From NCBI GenBank assembly GCA_964583795.1, contig CAZOWX010000021.1:1-33059 (forward strand): DNA of 33,059 bases, in the 5' to 3' direction. This document shows, piece after piece, positions 21,360 through 28,446 of this stretch; the first letter of the stretch is position 1; every line of letters starts with the position of its first letter. This DNA comes from JBDTME01 sp964583795 (GTDB taxonomy: Bacteria > Patescibacteriota > Microgenomatia > UBA1400 > PJMF01). The notes below the pieces were generated by a model. That model was given only the letters and a program-made list of their open reading frames with translations, was not told the DNA's origin and ran no database searches. The position numbers and the translations under genes are program-made.

Positions 21360-22098
21360 CCAACTTCGCATTACACGCGATGTAATCAGTCGTTTTATCT
21401 CGATCGAGATAGGTCGGGGCTCTTTTCCCAGAAAAATCAACAAATGTTCCGCCAGCTTCCTCCACCAATGCTCTCCCACCAGCAAAGTGCATCAGCGCTT
21501 GATCGGTCTTGATCACCGCATCCAGTACACCACTAGCCAAGTAGGCTAACTCTGAACCAGAACCGTGCCCGACACGAATTCTTTTGATCTGGCGAATCAG
21601 TGCCATCAGATCATACTTGCCACTGTGAAACACTGCATGCTCAACTGAGACAAAAGCATCGCTAAGTTGGTCAATTTCAGAACAAGCTACTTTTTCATTG
21701 CCTCGAAACACACCGTGTCCTTTTTCACAGTGATAAAAGTTCCCCAGCAGCGGTTGCGCCACTACCCCCAATAAATAGGTATCACCAGACACCAACGCGA
21801 CCGAGATCGACCAGGTATCAATTCCTCTCAGATACGAGTACGAACCACAAATCGGATCAATCACCCACACCATCTCACCATCATTTTTGGTGACCGTCTC
21901 TTCGGTCAAAAACGTGTCACTGGGAAATGCTTTACTAATGGCGGACATCAACATCTCCTCCGATTTGAGATCTTCTCCCAAAAGCACTGTGTCATCTTTT
22001 TTCAACGACACTTGATGTCGTGCGTGAAACTGCTCGACCAAGTACTCACTCGACTGTTGGACTGCTTTGAGGGCGGTGGTAAGACGGGGGTTTGGCAT
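21328..22098 (-). CDS. Inositol monophosphatase-like paralogue with altered metal site
   Basis: The 256-residue protein has the same fold as the phosphatase at 20041-20832. LTEETV keeps both glutamates (66, 67), but the second aspartate of DPIDGT is replaced: WVIDPICGSYSYLRGI has Asp81 and Cys84. The later WDxAAG motif reads LMHFAGGRALVEEAGG, with Asp replaced by His. Two of the usual metal-binding carboxylates are therefore missing. It may be catalytically weak, use a different metal, or act as a binding protein; paired Cys and His could form a different metal site. AAGGAG lies a few bases before the ATG, so it uses Shine-Dalgarno initiation. Confidence 0.8.
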   Translation of the reverse strand: MPNPRLTTALKAVQQSSEYLVEQFHARHQVSLKKDDTVLLGEDLKSEEMLMSAISKAFPSDTFLTEETVTKNDGEMVWVIDPICGSYSYLRGIDTWSISVALVSGDTYLLGVVAQPLLGNFYHCEKGHGVFRGNEKVACSEIDQLSDAFVSVEHAVFHSGKYDLMALIRQIKRIRVGHGSGSELAYLASGVLDAVIKTDQALMHFAGGRALVEEAGGTFVDFSGKRAPTYLDRDKTTDYIACNAKLAKQLLEFVEG

Positions 22099-22137
22099 AA
22101 GGTGTCTCCTTAATACTGATCCTGAAATAAATATCTT

Positions 22138-22195
22138 GATCCCGTATCACCATGCTCCTGATCCCGCAATGCGGGACTTGGCAGTACGGGATGAC
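22138..22195. repeat. Dispersed palindromic repeat, GATCCCG subtype
   Basis: GATCCCGTA and TACGGGATGAC form the ends; ATCCCGCAATGCGGGA forms an inner hairpin. It lies between DUF167 and the IMPase paralogue. Confidence 0.75.
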
Positions 22196-22256
22196 AAAGA
22201 TGATTTTATGAGTCTATCATCTTTGTCAACTCCTGCTTACAGCTAAGCCCTAAACC

Positions 22257-22487
22257 CTAAGGCCTGTCCCCTAACACTACCTCCACCACCTTCTTCTTCC
22301 CTTTCTCACCTCTTAACAACAGCACCGCAGATTTTTTGACTTGAAAATGCTGCGCCAACACCTCAATCACGGCTTTGTTCGCCTCACCTTCTTTGGCTCG
22401 AGCACGGACATACACATGCAGTTCGTTATTTTGGTCAATGACTTTTTGCTGCTTGGAGTTGGGGTGGACGGTGATAGTGAGTTTCAT
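22257..22487 (-). CDS. DUF167/UPF0235 (YggU-like) protein
   Basis: This 76-residue protein matches the full DUF167 domain: KLTITVHPNSKQQKVI, then LHVYVRARAKEGEANKAVIE, then LAQHFQVKKSAVLLLRGEKG and KKKVVEV. The ARAKEGEANKAVIE segment is the family's most conserved part. It has a small alpha/beta fold and no defined biochemical role. The TAG stop at 22257-22259 falls in a CCCTAA repeat, and the final residues DRP are read partly from it. It is probably monocistronic. Confidence 0.88.
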   Translation of the reverse strand: MKLTITVHPNSKQQKVIDQNNELHVYVRARAKEGEANKAVIEVLAQHFQVKKSAVLLLRGEKGKKKVVEVVLGDRP

Positions 22488-22504
22488 TATTTAGCACAGG
22501 GTTC

Positions 22505-22560
22505 GTCATCCCGGCGACCGCGTGCCGCCTTAGCTTTAGCGACGGAGCAAAGCCGGGATC
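22505..22560. repeat. Dispersed palindromic repeat, GTCATCCCGGC subtype, long form
   Basis: GTCATCCCGGC and GCCGGGATC form the ends, with a centre (GCCGCCTTAGCTTTAGCGAC) resembling the AGCTACGGCGG repeat. Together with 22672-22697 it makes up most of the gene-free interval 22488-22875; the remainder is AT-rich and holds only the promoter of the next gene. Confidence 0.8.
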
Positions 22561-22671
22561 TATATATAATAACTTCAAATAAAGAAAAATGGCCTTCAAC
22601 TTAATTCTTTTGGTTGAAAAATCATATTGACTAAGTCAAAACTGTTACAAGTGTACATAAATTATGGATAT

Positions 22672-22697
22672 GGATCCCGGCTTTCGCCGGGATGACG
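22672..22697. repeat. Dispersed palindromic repeat, GGATCCCGGC subtype, copy 2
   Basis: The same core as 7007-7032: GGATCCCGGC, TTTCGC, GCCGGGATGACG. Confidence 0.9.
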
Positions 22698-22863
22698 ATC
22701 GTTTTCTTTTCAAATATATTTCTTGCAACATCATAATAATTAGCCTACAAAATTAATCATACAACAATTGTGTTATAACCCCATACAATTCACTGCAGTG
22801 GACCTTATTTCGATTAAAACATCACTGTTGCAAAATACAAATTAATATATCAAACTATAAAGT

Positions 22864-22869
22864 AATAAT
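22864..22869 (+). promoter_or_regulatory. -10 box of the ATP-grasp gene
   Basis: AATAAT, six bases before ATG 22876. Confidence 0.55.
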
Positions 22870-22875
22870 CGTCCC

Positions 22876-23709
22876 ATGAGTATTCATGCACTCGCCCTTA
22901 AACAAGCCTGCACCCAGATGAAGTTACCCTATCGTCCTGTCGATAACTCTGGAGTCTTCTTGGCCGTTACGATTCATGGAAAAGAACTGCTGTTTATCGC
23001 CAACCAAATGCCACTCAATTCCTCAATGGTCGCAATTATCGCCAATGATAAAGGTCACACTTACAGCCTACTTCACAAGGTTATTGCTATGCCTCAAACT
23101 CTAGCTTTTGTTGATCCTGCTGCCAAGAACCTCTTTCAACCATTTGTCAAAGAAAAATCACTCGCGGAGATTATCAGGACGATTGAGTCAACGTTTCCCT
23201 ACCCGCTTGTTATTAAAAAGAACTCCGGCTGCCAAGGCACGAACGTCTTTCGCATCGACAACGCCAAAGGAGCAAAACAGGCTTTAACAACAATATTTGA
23301 TCAACACTCCATTGATTACGATTCCATTGCACTGGCTCAAGAGCACATCGCTATTGCCAAAGAGTATCGCGTCACAGTGCTCAATCGTCGCATTGAGCTG
23401 ATCTACCTCAAAGATAATAGTCGTGCACAGTTTGTAGGTAACCTCAGTCCCTTGCACTGGGAAGGGGCCAAAGCCATTTTGCAAACCGACCACGCACTAC
23501 ATCAAAAAATTGACCATTTCATCCAACCACTGTTCTCAGCGCTTGATCTTGAATATGGCGGACTTGACGTCGCCATTGATACCGATGGAAAACTTTGGCT
23601 GCTGGAGATCAACACCCACCCAGCCTACGACCACTTGGTAAAGAATGAAGGAGAGGAAGTGTTGGTGGGGTTGTATAGGAAGGTGTTGGGGTATTTGGGG
23701 AAAAAATAA
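22876..23709 (+). CDS. ATP-grasp ligase (RimK/cyanophycin-synthetase-like)
   Basis: The protein has 277 residues. The N-terminal third (ALKQACTQMKLPYRPV, then FLAVTIHGKELLFIANQMPL) resembles the pre-ATP-grasp part of RimK- or cyanophycin-type ligases. The ATP-grasp core follows: FPYPLVIKKNSGCQGTNVFR (phosphate-binding Lys and Gly loop), AQEHIAIAKEYRVTVLNRR, then LDLEYGGLDVAIDTDGKLWL and LEINTHPAYDHL, with Asp and Glu-x-Asn as metal ligands. Such enzymes make peptide or amide bonds via acyl phosphates. The substrate is unknown. AATAAT lies six bases upstream. It is not closely similar to the ATP-grasp at the left edge. Confidence 0.8.
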   Translation: MSIHALALKQACTQMKLPYRPVDNSGVFLAVTIHGKELLFIANQMPLNSSMVAIIANDKGHTYSLLHKVIAMPQTLAFVDPAAKNLFQPFVKEKSLAEIIRTIESTFPYPLVIKKNSGCQGTNVFRIDNAKGAKQALTTIFDQHSIDYDSIALAQEHIAIAKEYRVTVLNRRIELIYLKDNSRAQFVGNLSPLHWEGAKAILQTDHALHQKIDHFIQPLFSALDLEYGGLDVAIDTDGKLWLLEINTHPAYDHLVKNEGEEVLVGLYRKVLGYLGKK

Positions 23710-23736
23710 CCTAGCAATTACAACATGCCCGAAAAG

Positions 23737-24771
23737 TTAGCTATCAATTTGTTTTGGAAGAAACCAATGCAAAACAAGCCGTCCTTCTCTTATACATGGC
23801 AAGGGAACCCCTTTACCAAACAATCCCTTCCAAGGAAATGGTCGTTCACTTTCCTCCAGTAAAAAATGTGCTGAAGGATCAGCGTGATCTTCCGAATTTC
23901 CTCGTTGGTAAGTCCAACGACCATGTGTCTGAAAAATTAAACTTGAAATAAAACTTGATACTGCTTGTGCGGGCACTATGAGCATTTTTAATACACCTGA
24001 CATTTTTGAAAAATGTGTGGGATCAATAAAAAACCCTTCACCGATCTGAGTTCCCAACACATAGGTACAAATCGCCACTTCTTTTCCAGACATAGTGCGA
24101 TAGGTCGCAAAACGAGTAAAATCATGTCCTCCCAAACTCCCTCCACCCAAACCGGTATTTTTAATCTTGAGTATACAAATCTCTCTTGTATTTGGGTTGA
24201 AACAACGATAGACGATTTTTTCGAAGCCTGACCCAAATTCTTGAATTTGAAAGGTAGTCTCTTTTCCCAATGCCCACAAATCGATTTGAGTTAAAAAGTC
24301 AGCAGTAATATCTACTAATTTGGTTACTGCTCCTAACTCGTAATCATGAATGTGCTCTGCTTGTCTTTGATTTTCTACTTGAAGAACGCCATTCCATACC
24401 TGCCGCCTCTCAACAACTTCTATTGCCTTTTGTTCAACTGCTTCAGATCCACTACCTAGTAGCTCCATTGTTCCTCGAGTTTCAGCTAGTAAAGTGTTGT
24501 CACTTTCCAAATAATATCGGGTAACTACATCGATATGCCCTTGGAAATTTTCACTAAACTCCATTTCAACTCTTACCCCACGATCAGGTAAATGAAAAAC
24601 CTTTTTTATTACCTGTACACTGGTATCTGTTTGAACTGCCTCCTTATCTGGAGCAGTATCTGGCTGACTCTCTGTACCTGTTTCTACTGTTTCAGGAGCA
24701 TTTGGTTGTGGAGCTTCAATTCGTGGACTGCTTGTGTCAACAGGTCTTTCACCATTAGGTTCAAAAAACAT
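23737..24771 (-). CDS. Hypothetical protein, possible kinase-like N-lobe
   Basis: The 344-residue protein is not recognised. A disordered, Pro/Glu/Thr-rich N-terminus of about 50 residues is followed by a mixed alpha/beta domain. IQEFGSGFEKIVYRCFN and ICILKIKNTG superficially resemble a protein-kinase glycine-rich loop and the beta-3 lysine. I find no HRD or DFG motif, so any kinase link is speculative. Near the end are GKEVAICTYVLGTQ, IGEGFFIDPTHF and PFPWKGLFGKGVPLP. There is no signal peptide or transmembrane helix. It lies just downstream of the 331-residue unknown gene on the same strand, 23 bases apart, so the two are probably one operon. Confidence 0.6.
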   Translation of the reverse strand: MFFEPNGERPVDTSSPRIEAPQPNAPETVETGTESQPDTAPDKEAVQTDTSVQVIKKVFHLPDRGVRVEMEFSENFQGHIDVVTRYYLESDNTLLAETRGTMELLGSGSEAVEQKAIEVVERRQVWNGVLQVENQRQAEHIHDYELGAVTKLVDITADFLTQIDLWALGKETTFQIQEFGSGFEKIVYRCFNPNTREICILKIKNTGLGGGSLGGHDFTRFATYRTMSGKEVAICTYVLGTQIGEGFFIDPTHFSKMSGVLKMLIVPAQAVSSFISSLIFQTHGRWTYQRGNSEDHADPSAHFLLEESERPFPWKGLFGKGVPLPCIREGRLVLHWFLPKQIDS

Positions 24772-24794
24772 ACGAGTCGATATCTATTTATTAG

Positions 24795-25790
24795 TTATGC
24801 TATCATTTTTTGCAGTTGCACAAATTCTTTTAAAACCTGAAGAGCTACAAAAATTGGACCAAGTAACACTCTTATGTGCTCAGGGATTTTATCATCCACC
24901 TTCCCACTATAATGATCATCCCATACTTTCATTTCAGCTTGAATCATTTTGTCAAAAGAACCAAAGTTTGCAGATATTCCAGGGTCGACTAAGTCAGCAT
25001 TTTTACTGACAACAGCTCTGCTCAATCTACCAACATTAAAAGCAACATGGGTTAATCTTGCAGATATTTCCGCAAAATGCAGTTGTAAACTGGTAAGTCC
25101 CGATCCTTCTTGATATATCAATTGCTCTCTAGTAAATTGTCTTAGCGGTGGAGGGTCAATCTCGGCTTTCTCTAGTGCTTCAACCACAATTTTTAATGCT
25201 GCAGCAATATCTTTTTCACTTGGTTCTTCTTTAACAGCAACTTTATCTTTACCAACATTTTTCTCCGTTAAACATCTCCAAGTTACTTGCCAAGCAGATG
25301 TAAAATTTAACTTGTTGATGAGTATCTTTACGGACTCTTCCTGATATTGATCTCCAAATAAAAGTTGACAGTAATGCTTAAACCCCTCGTAACCACTCCC
25401 AGCTGTTCTTTTAAATCGGTCCGAGTTTCCCGTGGATACTGCAACACCTTGTTCTTTTAATAAATTGTCGTATTCAGCTGATATTTTGCTTTCTACTTCT
25501 GAAGGTGTCCCTTCTAACCACTGCTTCAATATAGGATCTGGGGTACCAGTATCATAAAGTGCTTTGAGTTTAATAACAAAATCAAACGTAGATATCACAA
25601 ACGAACGTTGCTCTGACAATCCTGCCTGATTTAGTCCAAGACTTTGTATCGTATCTGTTGACAATACTATACTTAATGGCCCAGCAGCTTCTGTATAGAG
25701 TCCAGCAACATCTTGAGACAGAACAGTTGAATGAAGGCTTTCTAACTGTTGAGTAGCTAACTGGTATGCTCTTTCTGAGCCCTTAAACAT
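24795..25790 (-). CDS. Hypothetical helical protein
   Basis: The 331-residue soluble protein is predicted mostly helical (ERAYQLATQQLESLHSTVLS, EKDIAAALKIVVEALEKAEI, HIRVLLGPIFVALQVLKEFV). No family is recognised. It has a Shine-Dalgarno site: GGAG lies six bases before ATG 25790, and TATAAT lies at 25826-25821 on the minus strand. It is therefore transcribed with a leader of about 25 bases, unlike most genes here. It is probably co-transcribed with the 344-residue unknown gene downstream; two large unknowns in tandem suggest one functional unit. Confidence 0.65.
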   Translation of the reverse strand: MFKGSERAYQLATQQLESLHSTVLSQDVAGLYTEAAGPLSIVLSTDTIQSLGLNQAGLSEQRSFVISTFDFVIKLKALYDTGTPDPILKQWLEGTPSEVESKISAEYDNLLKEQGVAVSTGNSDRFKRTAGSGYEGFKHYCQLLFGDQYQEESVKILINKLNFTSAWQVTWRCLTEKNVGKDKVAVKEEPSEKDIAAALKIVVEALEKAEIDPPPLRQFTREQLIYQEGSGLTSLQLHFAEISARLTHVAFNVGRLSRAVVSKNADLVDPGISANFGSFDKMIQAEMKVWDDHYSGKVDDKIPEHIRVLLGPIFVALQVLKEFVQLQKMIA

Positions 25791-25912
25791 ATTTCACTCC
25801 ATTAAGTACTGATTATCACTATTATAACTTAAAATTCTCTTCCAAATGTTTTGGGTCTATCCTTTCATTTAACAGAAAAGCTTTGTTGGGGGAACAAACA
25901 ACCTATAAAGTC

Positions 25913-25984
25913 GTCATCCTCGACCCGGTCCGCCCAGGGCGGATCCGAGCATCGGGCCTGCCTGCCGGCAGAGGCATGGATCCA
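25913..25984. repeat. Dispersed palindromic repeat, GTCATCCTCGA subtype, copy 2
   Basis: It begins GTCATCCTCGACCCGG, has inner palindromes CCGCCCAGGGCGG and CTGCCGGCAG, and ends ATGGATCCAT. It directly abuts the 3' end of the GIY-YIG pseudogene. Confidence 0.85.
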
Positions 25985-26278
25985 TCAAAAAAGCCCTTCA
26001 TAGAGATCGATCCAGTTTGGATTCATTCGTTCAATCAATTGGATTTTCCATTGTCGTTTCCACTTTTTTAATTGTTTCTCTCGATACATTGCTTCTGAAA
26101 TATCAGGCCCCTGCTCATACCATACCAGCCTCCTGACGTCATACTTTTCAGTAAATCCTCTATACAAGTGAATTTTGTGTTTAAAGATTCAACCAGACAG
26201 GTCTGAGGTTACTCCAATATATAAGGTTCCATGTGGTTTATTTGCCAAGATATAGATGTAGCTTTCTTTATTTGCCAT
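25985..26278 (-). pseudogene. GIY-YIG nuclease interrupted by an in-frame opal codon
   Basis: From ATG 26278 the frame reads MANKESYIYILANKPHGTLY, then IGVTSDLSG, a clear GIY-YIG opening (here YIY and YIG). It then meets TGA at 26191-26189 where family members have Arg. Reading on gives IFKHKIHLYRGFTEKYDVRR, LVWYEQ, EAMYREKQLKKWKRQWKIQL and IERMNP, the standard rest of a short YhbQ-like GIY-YIG domain of about 97 residues. A single C-to-T change from CGA explains the stop. Only 29 residues, without the catalytic Arg and Glu, would be made, so the copy is inactive unless read through. Confidence 0.85.
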
Positions 26279-26342
26279 AACAAAGCGAGCATACAATGCA
26301 ATTCTGACAAGAAAGTGACATCCCGTTGAGAAAATGTGAAAA

Positions 26343-26412
26343 ATGGATCCCCGATGCTCGACTGAGCTCTCTTGACTTTCAGTCAGGATTTCTCTGTCGC
26401 GTCGAGGATGAC
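26343..26412. repeat. Dispersed palindromic repeat, GTCATCCTCGA subtype, copy 3 (inverted)
   Basis: On the minus strand it runs GTCATCCTCGACGCGAC to GAGCATCGGGGATCCAT, with a centre (TGACTGAAAGTCA) unlike copies 1 and 2. The ends are conserved while the centre varies. Confidence 0.85.
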
Positions 26413-26503
26413 AACTTTTTAGGTTGTTTTGCTTTCGATGAAGTATTCTTTATTTAAAGTTGATTGGCTATGATTTTTTCAATCATGAAATATAAAGCTA
26501 ACA

Positions 26504-27532
26504 TCACTGCCTGATAAGAAAACTTGGGAAAAGGAACGGATTGTGTCGCTTGAAGCTTGCCGTGCCCGCCGTAGCTTCAGCGAAGGAGGGTACACTATTA
26601 ACTACCTTCCCCTCCACCATCCCCACCATATTCTCCACCCAAATCTTCTTATTCCTCTCCAGCGAGTCGCTGGTGTACCAGCTAAAACATTTGAACAAGA
26701 TCGCGTTGGGACAGTTCGCAAGTGGTCCGGTTGAGAGATCTTCTGCTTCAAACACATAAGAGTCGACTTGTTTTTTCTGTAGCGCTTTTGCCATGGCGAT
26801 TTCATCAACGAGCTCTCGGCTAGCAGTGTTGACGACAATCGCGCCTTTTTTTAGCAGTTTGATTTTGTTTTTTGATAAAAACTGATGCGTCTCTCTATTG
26901 TCACTCAAGTGCAGCGAGACAACGTCAGCTTTTGATAACACTTCATCCAATGGCAGCTGCTTCATTCCAGGCAGATACTTCTCTTTGCGATCCCACGCTA
27001 TCACATCCATTCCGATCGACCTTCCTAACTGCGCCACCCGAGAACCAATCGAGCCAAGTCCAATGACTCCAAGCGTCCGATTAGCTAACTCAAAACCCTC
27101 TTCCAGCTGAAACTGATCCAGTTGTGTCTTGCGATCGGTGACAAACAGTCGTTTCGCAGCGCCCAACATCATCAACAGTGTGTGTTCAGCGACTGATTCA
27201 CGCGAGTACCCAGGTACATGAGAGACACTGATACCTTGTTTTTTGATCAAATCGAGTGGAATGTAACCAAATGAAGTCGTTCCCAAAGCTATCCCTTTGA
27301 GCGCCGGTAATTGAGGCAAGATGGTCTCAAATTTTTGATACAGCCCTTCAAATCCACCCAGTACCTCTGGATTGAATGCAACGTAATCAGCACCTTTGGC
27401 CAAAGCAACGAACTCGTCAACAGAGTACTCTTTGTTATTCTTGGCCCAGGTTACCACCCCGAGCGAAGAGAGCTGTTGTTTTTGCTCTTGGCTAAATTCG
27501 ACAAACCCCGAGGCAACCAGGATTTTTATCAT
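26504..27532 (-). CDS. D-2-hydroxyacid dehydrogenase family protein, altered active site
   Basis: The protein has 342 residues from MIKILVASGF (ATG 27532; a reading from 27607 adds an unlikely N-terminus). The NAD-binding motif is TLGVIGLGSIGSRVAQLGRS (residues 153-172) with WDRKEKYLPG after it. Substrate-side motifs diverge. The usual Asn-Thr-Ala-Arg-Gly reads NTASRELVDE. The catalytic Thr-Pro-His segment reads ILFKCFSWYT, so His becomes Cys282. The C-terminus from about residue 315 (PSFAEATAGTASFKRH) is read from a dispersed repeat. It is divergent from a TrmB regulator and probably under its control. It may be a redox-insensitive binding protein or have a changed reaction. Confidence 0.8.
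   Translation of the reverse strand: MIKILVASGFVEFSQEQKQQLSSLGVVTWAKNNKEYSVDEFVALAKGADYVAFNPEVLGGFEGLYQKFETILPQLPALKGIALGTTSFGYIPLDLIKKQGISVSHVPGYSRESVAEHTLLMMLGAAKRLFVTDRKTQLDQFQLEEGFELANRTLGVIGLGSIGSRVAQLGRSIGMDVIAWDRKEKYLPGMKQLPLDEVLSKADVVSLHLSDNRETHQFLSKNKIKLLKKGAIVVNTASRELVDEIAMAKALQKKQVDSYVFEAEDLSTGPLANCPNAILFKCFSWYTSDSLERNKKIWVENMVGMVEGKVVNSVPSFAEATAGTASFKRHNPFLFPSFLIRQ
26548..26592. repeat. Dispersed repeat read as SFAEATAG
   Basis: GCCCGCCGTAGCTTCAGCGA followed by AGGAGGG. It codes for PSFAEATAG on the minus strand inside the dehydrogenase gene; relatives are at 1676-1747 and 28381-28412. Confidence 0.7.
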
Positions 27533-27579
27533 TTTTTTGGACATCATGCGAGAAAGTTTACAACTCTTCTCGAATTTGG

Positions 27580-27606
27580 TAAAATAGTTGTCCAAACATA
27601 TGGACA
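27580..27606. promoter_or_regulatory. TrmB copy 2 promoter and operator palindrome O3
   Basis: TAAAAT (27580-27585) is a -10 box. TGTCCA (27589-27594), six bases, TGGACA (27601-27606) overlaps the expected transcription start and the ATG at 27600. It is the same palindrome as O1 and O2 with one extra spacer base. Confidence 0.75.
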
Positions 27607-28382
27607 CTAATAATCAAATCGACCAACTACTCACCACTTTGGGACTTGATTCTCGAGAAGTTGAGATTTACCGCTGCCTCTACCGCTCCCCATGGCAAAC
27701 CGTAACCCAACTCGCAGCCACACTCGACATTCCCCGCCCCACCCTGTATCGCACACTGGAAGAGATGTCCAAAAGAGGGATTATCCAATCCAAACTCGAC
27801 TACAAAACCACTTATTTTGCCACTACACCAACCGATGCATTCCGCAACTCGATTGCAGAGCAACAGCGCAACCTTGTCTCAATGCAAAAAGCATTAGAAA
27901 AACTTGGTCCACTGCTCAGTGCAACCCCAACTAACACTCAAGATACTCAGGTTAGTTTTTTTCGTGGTATTCACGGGTTGAGATCAATGGAATGGCAAAA
28001 TATTCGAGATTGCTCAAATTCAGAAGAACTTATCTTTGGTAATCACACGTGGTGGAAGTACTTGACTCATGAGTTTGCTGAACAGATGCGTCAAGAAAGA
28101 GTTAATAGAAATATTCGAGTCAGGGAAATTCTCAACCCTCAGCACCGATCAAATGGTGACGAAACCTGGACCAAAGTGCCTCATTACCTTGAACACTTCT
28201 CTGACCGGTACATTGATCAGGCAATTTTACCCATCGAAAACGAATTGATTATCTCTCCCAAAAGCGTCTATCTGTATAGTTTGAATGACACAGAGCAAGT
28301 TGGGATCAAGATCACGAGTAGAGCATATACAGCAATGCTAAAGGCGTTTTTTGAAATGGCGTGGAAGATGGGGAGGGAGTAG
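27600..28382 (+). CDS. TrmB-family transcriptional regulator (copy 2)
   Basis: The protein has 260 residues from ATG 27600. The winged helix (LTTLGLDSREVEIYRCLYRS, VTQLAATLDIPRPTLYRTLE, then MSKRGIIQSKLD) is followed by a linker helix and an effector domain opening VSFFRGIHGLRSMEWQNIRD. This parallels copy 1 (IQFYRGERGIKQMGWNLLR). The start lies inside an operator palindrome shared with copy 1, so it is likely autoregulated. It is divergent from the 2-hydroxyacid dehydrogenase, the probable target. The ligand is unknown; TrmB relatives often bind sugars, but that cannot be assumed here. Confidence 0.88.
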   Translation: MDTNNQIDQLLTTLGLDSREVEIYRCLYRSPWQTVTQLAATLDIPRPTLYRTLEEMSKRGIIQSKLDYKTTYFATTPTDAFRNSIAEQQRNLVSMQKALEKLGPLLSATPTNTQDTQVSFFRGIHGLRSMEWQNIRDCSNSEELIFGNHTWWKYLTHEFAEQMRQERVNRNIRVREILNPQHRSNGDETWTKVPHYLEHFSDRYIDQAILPIENELIISPKSVYLYSLNDTEQVGIKITSRAYTAMLKAFFEMAWKMGRE

Positions 28383-28434
28383 TCCCCACTCCGCTAAAGC
28401 TACGAGGGACAAAGCAGTGGTCAGTTATCAGTTA
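28381..28434. repeat. AGCTACG repeat and TCAGTTA direct repeats
   Basis: CCCCACTCCGCTAAAGCTACGA matches the dispersed repeat at 1676-1747 in part; GTCAGTTATCAGTTATCAGT follows. It separates TrmB copy 2 from the toxin gene. Confidence 0.55.
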
Positions 28435-28446
28435 TCAGTACGCGCT

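Noticed and set aside
24013..24231. Plus-strand small frame in the 344-residue unknown gene
   Set aside because: A shadow frame without promoter or ribosome site, whereas the opposite strand is a long open frame continuous with an operon.
26189..26191. UGA-to-glycine code as in Gracilibacteria
   Set aside because: TGA ends many intact genes here (DMT permease, ATP-grasp, maturation protease), and the position in the GIY-YIG gene calls for Arg, not Gly.
25913..26412. CRISPR array
   Set aside because: The repeats are few, palindromic, irregularly spaced and separated by a gene remnant; there are no regular spacers and no cas genes.
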